Assembly: GCA_903970435.1 (NCBI GenBank)
Contig: CAJCIS010000211.1
Location: forward strand, 1 to 41,745
DNA length: 41,745 bases
Direction: 5' to 3'
Source: Acidobacteriota bacterium
GTDB taxonomy: Bacteria; Pseudomonadota; Alphaproteobacteria; Acetobacterales; Acetobacteraceae
Part shown: piece after piece, positions 1 to 9,749 of the stretch
Layout of the letters: each line of letters starts with the position of its first letter
How positions within the stretch are numbered: the first letter of the stretch is position 1
Notes under the pieces: model-generated
Databases searched by the model: none
The model's input: the letters and a program-made list of their open reading frames with translations, nothing else
Told to the model about the DNA's origin: nothing
Position numbers and translations under genes: made by a program

Positions 1-2
1 GG

Positions 3-83
3 GACTCGGGGGCACGGCAGGAGGTTTCCGTTGAAGATGCGTTGGGCAAGGTGAACGAGAAGAAGGAAGCAGTTCTTTTTTGA
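3..83 (+). CDS. C-terminal tail of an unidentified upstream protein
   Basis: An open frame enters from the window edge and runs 26 codons to a TGA at 81-83. The visible residues include DSGARQEVSVEDALGKVNEK, then KEAVLF. The pattern 'xSGxxQEVxxEDAL' resembles the tail of histidyl-tRNA synthetase-like anticodon-binding domains, but it is too short to name. The last residues, KEAVLF, and the stop codon lie inside the left arm of the palindromic repeat that starts at 58. The repeat therefore ends this gene, if the frame is real. It points the same way as lolC, which begins 90 bases further on. Confidence 0.35.
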   Translation, partial: DSGARQEVSVEDALGKVNEKKEAVLF

Positions 84-161
84 AAAAAAGAACCAAAAAA
101 CTTTTTTCTGTTCAAAAGTTTTTTGGTTCTTTTTTTCAAAAAAGAACTGCTTCCTTCTTCT
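58..161. repeat. Complete type A palindromic element (both arms)
   Basis: The left arm (58-105) and right arm (114-161) are near-perfect reverse complements of about 48 bases, separated by 8 bases. Each arm contains its own smaller hairpin, GTTC-T(6-7)-C-A6-GAAC or its reverse complement. The element lies between the upstream gene tail and lolC. It ends one base before the AAGG that serves as ribosome binding site for lolC, so any read-through transcript would carry this fold in its leader. Confidence 0.95.
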
Positions 162-172
162 AAGGCTGCCAA

Positions 173-1423
173 ATGTTTTCAAGTTTCGAACGCATGGTCG
201 CACTGCGCTATTTACGTGCTCGCCGGGGTGAGCGGTTCGTGTCCGTCATTGCCGGATTTTCGCTGGTGGGCATCGCGCTGGGCGTCGCGACACTGATCAT
301 TGTCATGGCGGTGATGAGCGGATTCAAGGTAACGCTGTTGAACAGCATTCTCGGGCTGAACGGTGACCTTGGTGTATATGCGTCGCAGAATACCGGCATT
401 CCCGATTTCGATTCCGTTACGGGAAAAATACGGGGCGTGACGGGCGTGGTGTCGGCTACGCCCATTATCGAGGGGCAGGTGCTGTATAGCGGCAACGGCG
501 AGAATGCGGGCGGACTGGTGCGCGGCATACGCCCGGCGGATTTGCGTGAATTGCCCTCCATCGCCAATCATATCAAGTCCGGATCGCTGAACGATTTCGC
601 CGGCGATAACGCCATTGTGGTGGGCATTACGATGGCGGAGCGGTTTGGCCTGGGTGTCGGGTCGCGATTGACCTTGTTGTCGCCGGAAGGGGCGGTGACG
701 GCGTTCGGCACCGTGCCGCGGGTGCGGGCCTATCGGGTCGTTGCGATCTTCGATGCGGGCATGAACGAATATAATACCGGCTACACGTTCCTGCCGCTGG
801 AAGCGGCGCAAATCTACTTTCAGAAGCCGGATGCGGTGACGCAGATACAGGTGATGGTAACCGACCCCGAACGGGTGAGCGGCGTCACGCAGGCGATCCG
901 CCAGGCGCTGAGCGATCTCCCGGTGCGGGTGCTGGACTGGACGCAGGCCAATGACAGCTTCTTTGCCGCGGTGACAGTGGAACAGAACGTGATGTTCCTG
1001 ATCCTGACTTTGATCATTCTGGTGGCCGCGTTCAACGTCATTTCGTCCATGATCATGATGGTGAAGGACAAGATTTCCGACATCGCCGTGCTGCGTACGC
1101 TCGGCGCGACCCGCGGGGCGATCATGCGCATTTTCCTGATGTGCGGTGCGTCCGTGGGGGTGACGGGCACATTGACGGGAACCCTGATCGGGGTGGTGTT
1201 TTGCAAGAACATCGAAAATATCCGGCAATGGCTGCAGGGTGCGCTGGGGACGAAATTATTCGATCCTGAAGTGTATTATCTTACCCATCTGCCGGCCAAG
1301 CTGGAATTGCCGACGGTGTTGCAGGTGATGGCGATGGCGCTGATCCTGTCGCTGCTGGCGACACTTTATCCAAGCTGGCGGGCCGCGCGGACCGATCCGG
1401 TGGAGGCGCTGCGGCATGAATGA
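173..1423 (+). CDS. lolC: Lipoprotein-releasing ABC transporter permease, LolC/LolE family
   Basis: This inner-membrane permease extracts outer-membrane lipoproteins from the inner membrane and passes them to LolA, powered by LolD. The 416-residue protein starts with the family signature [20 protein letters not shown] and then a first membrane helix (about residues 25-50). A large periplasmic domain follows (about 50-265), and three more helices (about 270-295, 320-345, 375-400) complete the MacB/FtsX-type core. It ends in [18 protein letters not shown], the usual C-terminus. The ATG at 173 follows AAGG by about 7 bases. lolD overlaps its end by 8 bases. Only one permease gene is present, as in organisms where a single LolC/E-type (LolF-like) protein probably forms a homodimer; that point is inference. 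Confidence 0.93.
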   Translation: MFSSFERMVALRYLRARRGERFVSVIAGFSLVGIALGVATLIIVMAVMSGFKVTLLNSILGLNGDLGVYASQNTGIPDFDSVTGKIRGVTGVVSATPIIEGQVLYSGNGENAGGLVRGIRPADLRELPSIANHIKSGSLNDFAGDNAIVVGITMAERFGLGVGSRLTLLSPEGAVTAFGTVPRVRAYRVVAIFDAGMNEYNTGYTFLPLEAAQIYFQKPDAVTQIQVMVTDPERVSGVTQAIRQALSDLPVRVLDWTQANDSFFAAVTVEQNVMFLILTLIILVAAFNVISSMIMMVKDKISDIAVLRTLGATRGAIMRIFLMCGASVGVTGTLTGTLIGVVFCKNIENIRQWLQGALGTKLFDPEVYYLTHLPAKLELPTVLQVMAMALILSLLATLYPSWRAARTDPVEALRHE

Positions 1424-2093
1424 TCCGCTTGCGCTGCGCGGGGTGGTGCGTACCTACCGCGGCGAGGCGGGCGATCTGCCTGTGCTGCGCGGGGCCGACC
1501 TTGTGCTGCGCGCCGGCGAGATCGTGGCGCTGGTGGCGCCGTCCGGCATGGGCAAATCCACGCTGTTGCATCTGGCGGGCTTGTTGGAGCAGCCGGACGG
1601 CGGCCAGGTTCTTATCGACGGGCGCGATTGCGGAGGTCTTTCGGATACAGAACGAACTGCCATCCGCCGGCTGCGCGTGGGGTTCGTCTACCAGTTTCAT
1701 CATCTGCTGCCGGAATTTTCCGCCCTGGAAAACGTGTTGCTGCCGCAAATGATTGCCGGCGTCGCGCGGCGGAATGCCGAGTCGCGGGCGCGGGCGCTGC
1801 TCGAGTCGTTTGGCTTGGGCGCGCGGGGCGGGCATCTGCCGGGAAAATTGTCGGGCGGCGAACAGCAGCGAGTCGCTATTGCGCGCGCGCTGGCGAACGC
1901 GCCTTGGGTATTGCTGGCCGATGAGCCGACAGGCAATCTGGATGTCGGCACGTCGGACGTGGTGTTTACCGAGTTGCTGAAAACGGTGCGCGGTCAAGGA
2001 GTTGCAGCCCTTGTTGCGACGCACAACACGGAATTGGCCGCGCGCATGGATCGCGTGGTGACGTTGAGGGATGGCAGAGTGGTGCCGATGTAG
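1416..2093 (+). CDS. lolD: Lipoprotein-releasing ABC transporter ATP-binding protein LolD
   Basis: This cytoplasmic ATPase partners the LolC/E permease encoded just upstream (8-base overlap). The 225-residue protein shows a Walker A motif at residues 41-49 (APSGMGKST, with Ala in the usual first Gly position), a Q-loop in [20 protein letters not shown], the signature [15 protein letters not shown], Walker B with DEPTGNLD, and the switch His in VATHNTELA. Length and motif order fit the LolD/MacB/FtsE group. It is followed closely by dnaE, an arrangement I believe is common in alphaproteobacteria. Confidence 0.94.
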   Translation: MNDPLALRGVVRTYRGEAGDLPVLRGADLVLRAGEIVALVAPSGMGKSTLLHLAGLLEQPDGGQVLIDGRDCGGLSDTERTAIRRLRVGFVYQFHHLLPEFSALENVLLPQMIAGVARRNAESRARALLESFGLGARGGHLPGKLSGGEQQRVAIARALANAPWVLLADEPTGNLDVGTSDVVFTELLKTVRGQGVAALVATHNTELAARMDRVVTLRDGRVVPM

Positions 2094-2106
2094 GCAGGAT
2101 CGGGTC

Positions 2107-5100
2107 ATGATAGATGCCGGCTTTGTCCATTTACGCGTGCATTCCGCCTATTCGCTGAGCGAAGGCGCCATATGCGTGGACCGAATTCCCGTGCTGGCGC
2201 GCGCCGCCGGCATGCCGGCGGTGGCGATTACCGATACGGCCAATTTGTTTGGCGCCCTCGAATTCTCGCAATATTGCGTGGGCAAAGGTGTGCAGCCGAT
2301 TATCGGGTGCCAGGTTTCGCTCACGCGGGACGAACAGCCGGCGCTGCCGCCCGACCCTGTTGTGCTATTGGCGCAGACCCCGGCGGGCCTGGCCAATTTG
2401 CAGCATTTGTCATCGGACGGTTTCCTGCATGGCGACCAGGCGGCGCCGCAAGTTCGTTTCGATGAAGTGGCGGCGCGGGCGGACGGTCTGTTCCTGATGA
2501 CGGGCGGCACACGCGGGCCGTTGGCGCGGCTGCTCGGCGAAGGGCGCGAGCCCGATGCGGCGGCGATGCTGGCGCGATTCAGCGAGGCATTTGGCCATCG
2601 ACTGGCAGTGGAACTGCATCGGCATAATACAACCCTGGATCGCGCGCTCGAGCCTGGGTTGATTACGCTTGCAGATCGGCATCGTTTGCCGCTGGTGGCG
2701 ACGAACGAATGCTTTTTTGACGCGCCTGGGATGTATGAAGCGCATGATGCGCTGTTGTGCATTGCCGAAAGCCGCCTGCTGGCGGACGCCGAGCGGCGGC
2801 GGGTGACGCCGGAACATTGGTTCAAGCCGGCCGCCGCCATGCGCGCGCTGTTCGCCGACTTGCCTGATGCCTGCGACAACACATTGGCCATTGCCCGAAC
2901 CTGTTCGGTGATGGCGGAAACACGCAAGCCGATGTTGCCGGTATGCCCCAAGGTGCGGCCGGGCAGCACGGAGGAGGAAACGTTGCGCGCCCTTGCGCGC
3001 GAGGGGCTGGCGTTGCGCATGGCCGCAATGGGCGCAAATGGGGCGGCGCGGGCGCGGTATGAGGAGCGCCTGGAATACGAGCTTGGCGTGATCGCCAGCA
3101 TGGGATTTGCCGGCTATTTCCTGATCGTTGCTGATTTTATTCAATGGGCCAAGCAGCAGAAGATCCCGGTGGGGCCGGGGCGCGGTTCGGGTGCCGGGTC
3201 GGTGGCGGCGTGGGCGCTGACCATTACCGATCTTGATCCCTTGCAGTTCGGCTTGCTGTTCGAGCGTTTCCTCAACCCGGAACGTATTTCCATGCCGGAC
3301 TTCGATATCGATTTCTGCCAGCATCGGCGGGACGAGGTGATCGATTACGTGCGGCGCGAATATGGCGACGAGCGGGTAGCGCAAATCATTACGTTCGGCA
3401 AGTTGCAGGCCCGTGCCGCGGTGCGCGACGTGGGCCGTGTGCTCGGCATGCCCTATGGGCAGGTCAACAGGGTTGCCGAACTGATACCGAATAATCCGGC
3501 AAAGCCGGTGACGTTGAAGGAGGCTGTCGCCGGGGAGACCAAGTTGCAGGAACTGCGCGACAACGATGAGTCGGTGCGGCGCCTGCTGGAAATCGCCACG
3601 CAGATCGAAGGCTTATACCGCCATGCCAGCACGCATGCGGCCGGGCTGGTGATCGGCGATCGGCCGCTGACCGAGTTGGTGCCGATGTATCGCGACCCGC
3701 GTGAGGGCACGCTGGTGACGCAATACAGTATGAAATATGTCGAGCAGGCCGGCCTGGTGAAATTCGACTTCCTGGGCCTGACGACACTGACGATTTTGCA
3801 AAAGGCGAGCGCGCTGCTGAAGGGCCTTGGCGTGGCGGTGGACCTGGCCAGCATCCCGCTCGATGATCCGCAAACCTACGCGATGCTGTCGCGCGGCGAT
3901 GCAGGCGGCGTGTTCCAGTTCGAGAGCCAGGGCATGCGCGATGTGCTGCGGCAAATGCGGCCCGATCGGCTGGAGGATCTGATCGCCGCGGGGGCTTTGT
4001 ACCGGCCCGGGCCGATGGCGAATATTCCGGCCTATTGCCAGCGCAAGCATGGCGAAGCCTGGGCGCCGCCGCATCCGGAATTGCGCGACATCCTGGAAGA
4101 GACCTACGGCATCATGGTCTATCAGGAACAGGTCATGAAGATCGCGCAGAAGATGGGCGGTTACAGCCTGGGAAGTGCCGATTTGCTGCGCCGGGCGATG
4201 GGCAAGAAGATACGCGCCGAAATGGACAGCCAGCGGCAAATTTTTACCGAGGGCGCCGTGGCGCGCGGCATACCTGGCGCCAAAGCCGTCGAGGTTTTCG
4301 AACTGATGGCGAAATTTGCCGATTACGGCTTCAATAAATCGCACGCGGCGGCGTACGCGCTGGTTTCGTACCAGACGGCATGGATGAAGGCCAACCATCC
4401 GGTGCCGTTTCTGGCCGCCTGCATGTCGCTGTCCATTACCAATACCGACAAGCTGGCGGCGTTGCGGCAGGAAGCGGAACGAATGGGTATTCGCGTGCTG
4501 GCGCCTTCGATCAACCATTCGGCGGCGGATTTTACCGTGGAACGGCTCGAAGGCGGAACCCTTGCCATTCGCTACGCACTTGCCGCCATCAAGAAGGTTG
4601 GCGCGGCGGCGATGCAATCGGTGGTGGCCGCGCGCGGGACGCGCCCGTTCGCGGACGTAACCGACTTTGCCATGCGCGCAGAGCCGCGGCAGCTCAACAA
4701 GATGCAATTGGAAAACCTGATACGTGCCGGCGCTTTCGACGGATTGGACCGCAACCGGGCGCGGTTGTTCGCCGGCGCCGAAATCATTCTGCGGCGTGCG
4801 CAGGCGCAGGCGGAGGAGGCGGGCAGCGGACAGATCGGCCTGTTCGGCGGCGCGGAATCGGAACGGCTGCGTCTGCCCGAGGTGGCGGACTGGCCGGACA
4901 TGGAACGGCTGGGATACGAGGCAGAGGCGGTGGGTTTTCATTTGACCGCGCATCCGCTCGACGGATTTTCGATGTTGTTGCGCCGGCTGGGGGTGGTGCC
5001 GCTGAACCAGGTGGCGAGCCGGGCCGAGGGCGGCCGCGCGCGCTTGAAGCTCGCGGGTTGCATGGTAAGCATCAAGGAACGGCCTACAAGGACGGGAAAC

Positions 5101-5517
5101 CGGATGGCCTGGCTGACCATTACGGATACCGCCGGAAGCTGTGAAGTGACGTTGTTCAGTGAGGTGCTGAACCGGGTTCGGCCGCTGCTGGTGCCCGGAA
5201 CGCCGTTGCTGGTGTCGGTTGAAGTGGCGCTGGAGGGCGAGGCGCTGCGGATTACCGGGCACGATGTCGGCAGCCTGGAACGGGCCGCGGCGGAGGCCGG
5301 CGCGTCGATGCGGATCTGGCTGCGCGATACCGCGTCGGTGCCGCATATTCGCACGATATTAGGGCGGGACAGCACCGGGCGCGGCCGGATTTATCTGGTG
5401 CCCATGCTGGAGGGACAGGAGGTAGAGATTGCGCTGCCGGGACGCTATCCGGTGACACCGAGGCTGCGGCAGGCATTGAAGAGCGTTCCGGGTGTAGAAC
5501 GGGTGGAAGATGCTTAG
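2107..5517 (+). CDS. dnaE: DNA polymerase III alpha subunit
   Basis: This is the replicative DNA polymerase, 1136 residues from the ATG at 2107. An in-frame ATG at 2071 would overlap lolD and add 12 residues unlike the family. The ATG at 2107 has AGGA nearby and begins directly at the PHP domain (FVHLRVHSAYSLSEGA). The catalytic aspartates are visible: D398 and D400 in PDFDIDF, and D554 in KFDFLGL. The GPGRGSGAGS loop precedes them. A helix-hairpin-helix region follows. A beta-clamp binding motif, QIGLF, sits at residues 909-913, then an OB-fold domain near the C-terminus. The length is typical of DnaE (not DnaE2/ImuC or PolC). Its stop overlaps the start of the TonB receptor gene by 8 bases. 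Confidence 0.97.
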   Translation: MIDAGFVHLRVHSAYSLSEGAICVDRIPVLARAAGMPAVAITDTANLFGALEFSQYCVGKGVQPIIGCQVSLTRDEQPALPPDPVVLLAQTPAGLANLQHLSSDGFLHGDQAAPQVRFDEVAARADGLFLMTGGTRGPLARLLGEGREPDAAAMLARFSEAFGHRLAVELHRHNTTLDRALEPGLITLADRHRLPLVATNECFFDAPGMYEAHDALLCIAESRLLADAERRRVTPEHWFKPAAAMRALFADLPDACDNTLAIARTCSVMAETRKPMLPVCPKVRPGSTEEETLRALAREGLALRMAAMGANGAARARYEERLEYELGVIASMGFAGYFLIVADFIQWAKQQKIPVGPGRGSGAGSVAAWALTITDLDPLQFGLLFERFLNPERISMPDFDIDFCQHRRDEVIDYVRREYGDERVAQIITFGKLQARAAVRDVGRVLGMPYGQVNRVAELIPNNPAKPVTLKEAVAGETKLQELRDNDESVRRLLEIATQIEGLYRHASTHAAGLVIGDRPLTELVPMYRDPREGTLVTQYSMKYVEQAGLVKFDFLGLTTLTILQKASALLKGLGVAVDLASIPLDDPQTYAMLSRGDAGGVFQFESQGMRDVLRQMRPDRLEDLIAAGALYRPGPMANIPAYCQRKHGEAWAPPHPELRDILEETYGIMVYQEQVMKIAQKMGGYSLGSADLLRRAMGKKIRAEMDSQRQIFTEGAVARGIPGAKAVEVFELMAKFADYGFNKSHAAAYALVSYQTAWMKANHPVPFLAACMSLSITNTDKLAALRQEAERMGIRVLAPSINHSAADFTVERLEGGTLAIRYALAAIKKVGAAAMQSVVAARGTRPFADVTDFAMRAEPRQLNKMQLENLIRAGAFDGLDRNRARLFAGAEIILRRAQAQAEEAGSGQIGLFGGAESERLRLPEVADWPDMERLGYEAEAVGFHLTAHPLDGFSMLLRRLGVVPLNQVASRAEGGRARLKLAGCMVSIKERPTRTGNRMAWLTITDTAGSCEVTLFSEVLNRVRPLLVPGTPLLVSVEVALEGEALRITGHDVGSLERAAAEAGASMRIWLRDTASVPHIRTILGRDSTGRGRIYLVPMLEGQEVEIALPGRYPVTPRLRQALKSVPGVERVEDA

Positions 5518-7846
5518 AAGAATGGGACTGCGGGATTCGCGGCTGATCCTGTGCCGAGGCAAGCGGCGCCGCGTTGTTCTGCTTATGGCTGCAAGCATGG
5601 CATCTTCGGCCGCGGCGGCCGATTCCCCGCCGGTGCAACTGGAAAGAATTATCGTCAACGCCAAGAAGCGGCATCAGGACGTGCAGGCCGTGCCGCAGAC
5701 GGTGGACGTGGTGGGGGGCGCCACGCTCAAGCGGCTTGCAGTGACGCAATTTCAGGATGTGCAGGAACTGATCTCCGGCCTGACCTTGAGCGATAATGGC
5801 GGACAGGGACAAAACATTTCGTTGCGCGGTATTACGTATGACCCGGACACCACGGCCAACCCGGCCGTGGACCTGTACGTGAACGAAGTGCCGCTTTCGC
5901 AGACATCCAGCGCCTTTCAGGATCTATATGATCTGGAAGAGGTCGAGGTCATCCGCGGACCGCAAGGAACATTGCGCGGCCGCACGTCCCCGGCGGGGGC
6001 AATATTGATCGAGACGAAACGACCGGACATGGATAAGTGGGAAGGTTACGTCCAACAGCTTATCGGCGGGGATGGGCAGATCCAGACCCAGCTTGCAGCC
6101 GGCGGCCCGATTGTCGCCGACAAGCTGTCGGTGCGGGTGGCAGGGTTGTTCGACCAGAACGATCTGTACGGCACCAAGGATATCGTCAGCGGGCAAGACG
6201 ATTATAATTTGCAGCATAGCTACCGCATCACGTTGGACGCCAAGCCGACGGATGCCCTGGATGTTGTGGTGACCTATCAGGGCTCCAACGACCGCACGCG
6301 GGAATTGTTCGGCGTCAGCGGGACAGGGACCGAGGGAACGATCAGCCCGGGCGACAATTTGGCGGTGACACCGGGACCGTACACGTTCTACGACCGCACC
6401 GGATTGCTGACCTTGGAAGCGACCTATCATCTGGGTGATAACGAGCTTGCCTATATCGGCGGATATCAGGCGGTGAAAGACGGGTTCGCCGAATATTCCG
6501 ACAAGGGCGCGCTGTACAGAGAATTCAATTCCGGATCCCAGGAGCTGGATAACGGGTTGGAGCAACTGACGCAGGAGGTGCGTTTCCAATCCTCCGGCGA
6601 TCAGCGGCTCGGCTATATGGTGGGCGCTTATTACGCCCACCAGGACGCGGAGGCGACGGTGTTCACGCCATCGGAATATCTGTTCGAGGCAGCGCCCGGC
6701 AAGCCGTACGGGGTCGCACCCGTGGCGATCGTGAACGCCGACGTCACCATTCCGCAACTCGTGTCCGACTACGCCGTGTTTACCGACGAGACATTCAAGT
6801 TGACGCCGGACGATGTGTTGGAGGGCGGCTTGCGATGGCAGTTCGAGAACCAATATCGCAACAACAGCTATACCGTGCTGATCCCGAAGATTTTCGGCGG
6901 CGGCAGCATTGCCGAGGATCTGATAAATCCGGGCAACCAGAAGGAACAATATCACGCCTGGACGGGATTGGCGAGCTACACGCACCACTTCAACAACAAT
7001 ATCAGCATCTACACGAGCTATGGCGAATCGTTCCGGCCCGGCGGGGCGGTGCTGGGCGAAAGCCTGCCGCTGCCGGAGAGTTTTTTGCTATTCAAGGAGG
7101 AGACGTCATACGACTTCGAGATCGGCACGAAGACCGAGTTGTTCGATGGGCGGGTGCGGCTGAATGCGGATATCTACCATCAATCCTATAGCGGCTATAT
7201 CGGCCGCGAGCCTGATCTGTTCACCCGCCTTGGCTATGCAACCGTGACCACCAACGGCAACGCCATCGCGCGCGGCGCCGAGTTCTCGGCAAATGCGATC
7301 GTTACTGATGCGTGGCACCTGCAACTGAATACCACGTTCGATGATTCGCATTATGACAATGCCAAGCTGCCATGCAATGACTATGATAATTCAGGGGCAC
7401 CGAACACCAACGGGCCGCCGCGGGTGTTTCCCGCGGGGGCCATTTCCAGCACATGTGTTGTCGATGACAGCCTTGGCGCGCCGACCTGGTTCTTCAGCAT
7501 GAACACCGAATACGACATACCGCTGAACGACAGGGTGGAGAGCTTCTTCCGTGCCCTGTATACGTTTACCTCACGCAACCATCTCGGCCTGCAGGGGGTG
7601 GACGAGGATCCCCGCAATTTTGCCAATCTTTACGCCGGGTTGCGCACCGATAATGGGCATTGGGAGGGGTTTATCTTCGTGAAGAACCTGTTCAATACGG
7701 TGGGCTATTCGAATATCTTTGGCGAACAGTTCGACGCGGGGTATCGGTTGCCGAGCATTACCGCGGTGGATTACAATACGGGGTATTCGTCCGCCAATAT
7801 TCTTCGGCCGCGGCAGATCGGCGTTTCTTTGACCTATCGGTTTTAG
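5510..7846 (+). CDS. TonB-dependent outer-membrane receptor
   Basis: This 778-residue outer-membrane barrel uses TonB energy to import a ligand that cannot be told from the sequence. An N-terminal signal peptide has a basic stretch (GKRRR), a hydrophobic core and a likely cleavage after SSAAAA near residue 37. A TonB-box-like segment follows (LERIIVNAKKR). The plug domain then shows VPQTVDVVGG, ISLRGI and the conserved VEVIRGPQGTLRGR-TSPAGAI motif. The barrel ends with QIGVSLTYRF, whose terminal Phe is the usual outer-membrane assembly signal. It overlaps dnaE by 8 bases, an unusual pairing. The ATG at 5522 is an alternative start. Family members of this type often carry siderophores, sugars or sterol-like compounds. 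Confidence 0.92.
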   Translation: MLRRMGLRDSRLILCRGKRRRVVLLMAASMASSAAAADSPPVQLERIIVNAKKRHQDVQAVPQTVDVVGGATLKRLAVTQFQDVQELISGLTLSDNGGQGQNISLRGITYDPDTTANPAVDLYVNEVPLSQTSSAFQDLYDLEEVEVIRGPQGTLRGRTSPAGAILIETKRPDMDKWEGYVQQLIGGDGQIQTQLAAGGPIVADKLSVRVAGLFDQNDLYGTKDIVSGQDDYNLQHSYRITLDAKPTDALDVVVTYQGSNDRTRELFGVSGTGTEGTISPGDNLAVTPGPYTFYDRTGLLTLEATYHLGDNELAYIGGYQAVKDGFAEYSDKGALYREFNSGSQELDNGLEQLTQEVRFQSSGDQRLGYMVGAYYAHQDAEATVFTPSEYLFEAAPGKPYGVAPVAIVNADVTIPQLVSDYAVFTDETFKLTPDDVLEGGLRWQFENQYRNNSYTVLIPKIFGGGSIAEDLINPGNQKEQYHAWTGLASYTHHFNNNISIYTSYGESFRPGGAVLGESLPLPESFLLFKEETSYDFEIGTKTELFDGRVRLNADIYHQSYSGYIGREPDLFTRLGYATVTTNGNAIARGAEFSANAIVTDAWHLQLNTTFDDSHYDNAKLPCNDYDNSGAPNTNGPPRVFPAGAISSTCVVDDSLGAPTWFFSMNTEYDIPLNDRVESFFRALYTFTSRNHLGLQGVDEDPRNFANLYAGLRTDNGHWEGFIFVKNLFNTVGYSNIFGEQFDAGYRLPSITAVDYNTGYSSANILRPRQIGVSLTYRF

Positions 7847-7870
7847 GAAGGAGGCGGGGGCTCCGCGCCT

Positions 7871-7920
7871 GGACCCCATCGTGCGAATGCACGCGGGACC
7901 CAATCGTGCGAATGCACGCG
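7871..7920. repeat. Two tandem copies of a 25-bp unit
   Basis: Bases 7871-7895 and 7896-7920 are adjacent copies that differ at one base (C versus A at unit position 7). Each contains the hairpin CGTGC-GAAT-GCACG. They follow the stop of the TonB receptor gene by 24 bases. Confidence 0.9.
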
Positions 7921-7937
7921 GGCGCGTGACGCGGGGT

Positions 7938-8001
7938 CCAGGGGCAGAGCCCCTGGCCTGCTTCCCTACGGGGGGCAGAGCCCCTGGCCTGCTTCCCTAC
8001 G
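7938..8001. repeat. Direct 30-bp repeat with a GC-rich hairpin
   Basis: Two identical 30-bp copies lie at 7941-7970 and 7972-8001. The first forms a strong hairpin, CCAGGGGC-AGA-GCCCCTGG, at 7938-7956; the second keeps the GGGGC-AGA-GCCCC core. The second copy contains the stop codon of the convergent aldehyde dehydrogenase gene (CTA at 7997-7999). The structure could act as a two-sided terminator, but no run of T follows it. Confidence 0.85.
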
Positions 8002-9421
8002 CCGCCAAACCCATCACCGCCTTCGTCTCGAGAAACTCCCCAAACGCATGGTCGCCCCATTCGCGGCCGTTGCCACTCTGCTTATAGCCACCAAACGGCG
8101 CCATCGGGTCCATGCCGCTGCCATTCACGATCACCTGGCCGGCCCGCAGGCGCGACGACAGGTCTGCGATCACCGCCGGGTCGCGGCCCTGCACATAGGC
8201 CGCCAGACCATACGGCGTGTCATTGCCGATGGCGACCGCTTCGTCCAGCGTGTCATAGGCCATGATCGCAAGCACCGGCCCGAAAATCTCCTCCCGCGCA
8301 ATCGTCATGTCGTTGGTCACGTCGGAAAACACCGTTGGCTTGACGTAATATCCGCGCTCCAGGCCTGCCGGGCGGCCGAGGCCGCCGGCGACAAGGGTCG
8401 CACCTTCCTCGATGCCACGGCGGATCAGGCCTTGGATTTTGTTCCATTGCAGCTCGGATACGACCGGGCCGAGCTTGGCGTTGCCCTGCGGGTCACCCAC
8501 GGTGGTAGCCTCGGCCGCGGCGCGGGCCAGTTCCACCGTTTCGGCGAGGTGGGCGCGCGGCACCAGCATGCGGCTCGGCGCGTTGCAGCTTTGGCCGGAG
8601 TTGGAGAACATGCTCTGCACGCTGCGCGGAATGGCGGTTGCGAAGTCCGCATCCTCCAGCACGATGTTCGGCGACTTGCCGCCGAGCTCCTGGTGCACCC
8701 GCTTCACCGTGGCCGCCGCATTGCGCGCAACCTCGACGCCGGCGCGGGTGGAGCCGGTGAACGAAACCATCTCGATATCGGGATGGCTGGCAATGGCAGC
8801 GCCCACGGTGGGACCGTCGCCGTCCACCAGGTTGAACACACCCGCCGGCAGGCCCGCCTCATCAAGAATTTCGGCGAAGATGTGAGCGCTGAACGGGGCA
8901 ATTTCGGACGGCTTGAGCACCATGGTGCAGCCCACGGCCAGCGCCGGCGCCACCTTGCAGGTGATCTGATTCATGGGCCAGTTCCAGGGTGTAATGAACC
9001 CGCACACGCCGATCGGCTCCTTGAGTATTTTCGTGTTGCCGCGGGGATGTTCGAATTCATAGGTGGCCAGCACGCTGTGGGCGGTTTTGAGGTGCATCAG
9101 GCCGATATAGGCCTGGGCGGATTGGGCGAGCCATGCGGGCGCGCCCATTTCCTCGGTGATCGCGGCGGCCAGGTCGCCCATGCGGCGTTCATAGATCGCG
9201 ATGATGCGCGCCAGCAGGTCCAGCCGGTCGGCGCGCGACGTGCGCGAGAAGGTGGGGAAGGCAGCCTTGGCGGCGGCGGCGGCGCGGTTCACGTCGGCGG
9301 CGCTTCCCAGGCTGATGTGGCCGGCCACGCCTTCGGTGGCGGGGTTTATGACCTCGAGCGTGCGGGGTTCGGCGGGTTTGACCCAGGCGCCGTTGATGTA
9401 GAATTGCAGGTAATCGCGCAT
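7997..9421 (-). CDS. NAD(P)-dependent aldehyde dehydrogenase
   Basis: This 474-residue protein oxidises an aldehyde to the carboxylic acid in the cytoplasm; the substrate is not evident. The ALDH superfamily signature residues are all present: N147 in TPWNWP, E245 in QELGGKSPNI, and the catalytic C279 in NSGQSCNAPSR. The cofactor-binding VSFTGSTRAG and the C-terminal EEIFGPVL and PFGGYKQSGNGREWG motifs are also present. The ATG at 9421 is preceded by GGAGG at a good distance. It stands alone on the minus strand between the TonB receptor and tRNA-Lys. Its stop codon lies in a copy of the 30-bp repeat. It could serve acetaldehyde- or terpenoid-type substrates, but nothing local decides this. 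Confidence 0.94.
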   Translation of the reverse strand: MRDYLQFYINGAWVKPAEPRTLEVINPATEGVAGHISLGSAADVNRAAAAAKAAFPTFSRTSRADRLDLLARIIAIYERRMGDLAAAITEEMGAPAWLAQSAQAYIGLMHLKTAHSVLATYEFEHPRGNTKILKEPIGVCGFITPWNWPMNQITCKVAPALAVGCTMVLKPSEIAPFSAHIFAEILDEAGLPAGVFNLVDGDGPTVGAAIASHPDIEMVSFTGSTRAGVEVARNAAATVKRVHQELGGKSPNIVLEDADFATAIPRSVQSMFSNSGQSCNAPSRMLVPRAHLAETVELARAAAEATTVGDPQGNAKLGPVVSELQWNKIQGLIRRGIEEGATLVAGGLGRPAGLERGYYVKPTVFSDVTNDMTIAREEIFGPVLAIMAYDTLDEAVAIGNDTPYGLAAYVQGRDPAVIADLSSRLRAGQVIVNGSGMDPMAPFGGYKQSGNGREWGDHAFGEFLETKAVMGLAA

Positions 9422-9612
9422 GGCGGAGCCTCCGGTGCTGGTGGGTGCTGTAGAGCGGCATATGAAGCGCCGGTGCGGTTCTGGCTAGGGCGGCGCGGGC
9501 TTGGCTGATATTTTCCCAGCGATGACGAGGCCGTTCTGGCCCGCCGGCGCGCGGGCGTCGCCTGCGCGCCGGGGTCGCGGGCTGGCGCCGCCCGGCCGAC
9601 AAGGCTGTGGCT

Positions 9613-9641
9613 TTGCAAAGGGGGACATGGCTTGCTATAGG
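9613..9641 (+). promoter_or_regulatory. Sigma70-type promoter of tRNA-Lys
   Basis: TTGCAA at 9613-9618 and TATAGG at 9636-9641 are separated by exactly 17 bases. The predicted start near 9648 is about 26 bases before the mature tRNA. This is the best promoter-like sequence in the window, as expected for a stable RNA gene. It was read by eye. Confidence 0.6.
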
Positions 9642-9673
9642 GCCGCCTCCGCAGGCCATGGGCCGGTTTCGGC

Positions 9674-9749
<76 letters not shown>

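Noticed and set aside
3613-5346. A 577-codon minus-strand frame opposite dnaE
   Set aside because: It is the reverse frame of dnaE, rich in Arg, His and Gln, without a ribosome binding site or known motif.
8048-9508. A 486-codon open frame on the plus strand opposite the aldehyde dehydrogenase
   Set aside because: It lies antisense to a clear ALDH gene with all catalytic motifs. Its His/Gly/Arg-rich product is typical of antisense frames in high-GC DNA.
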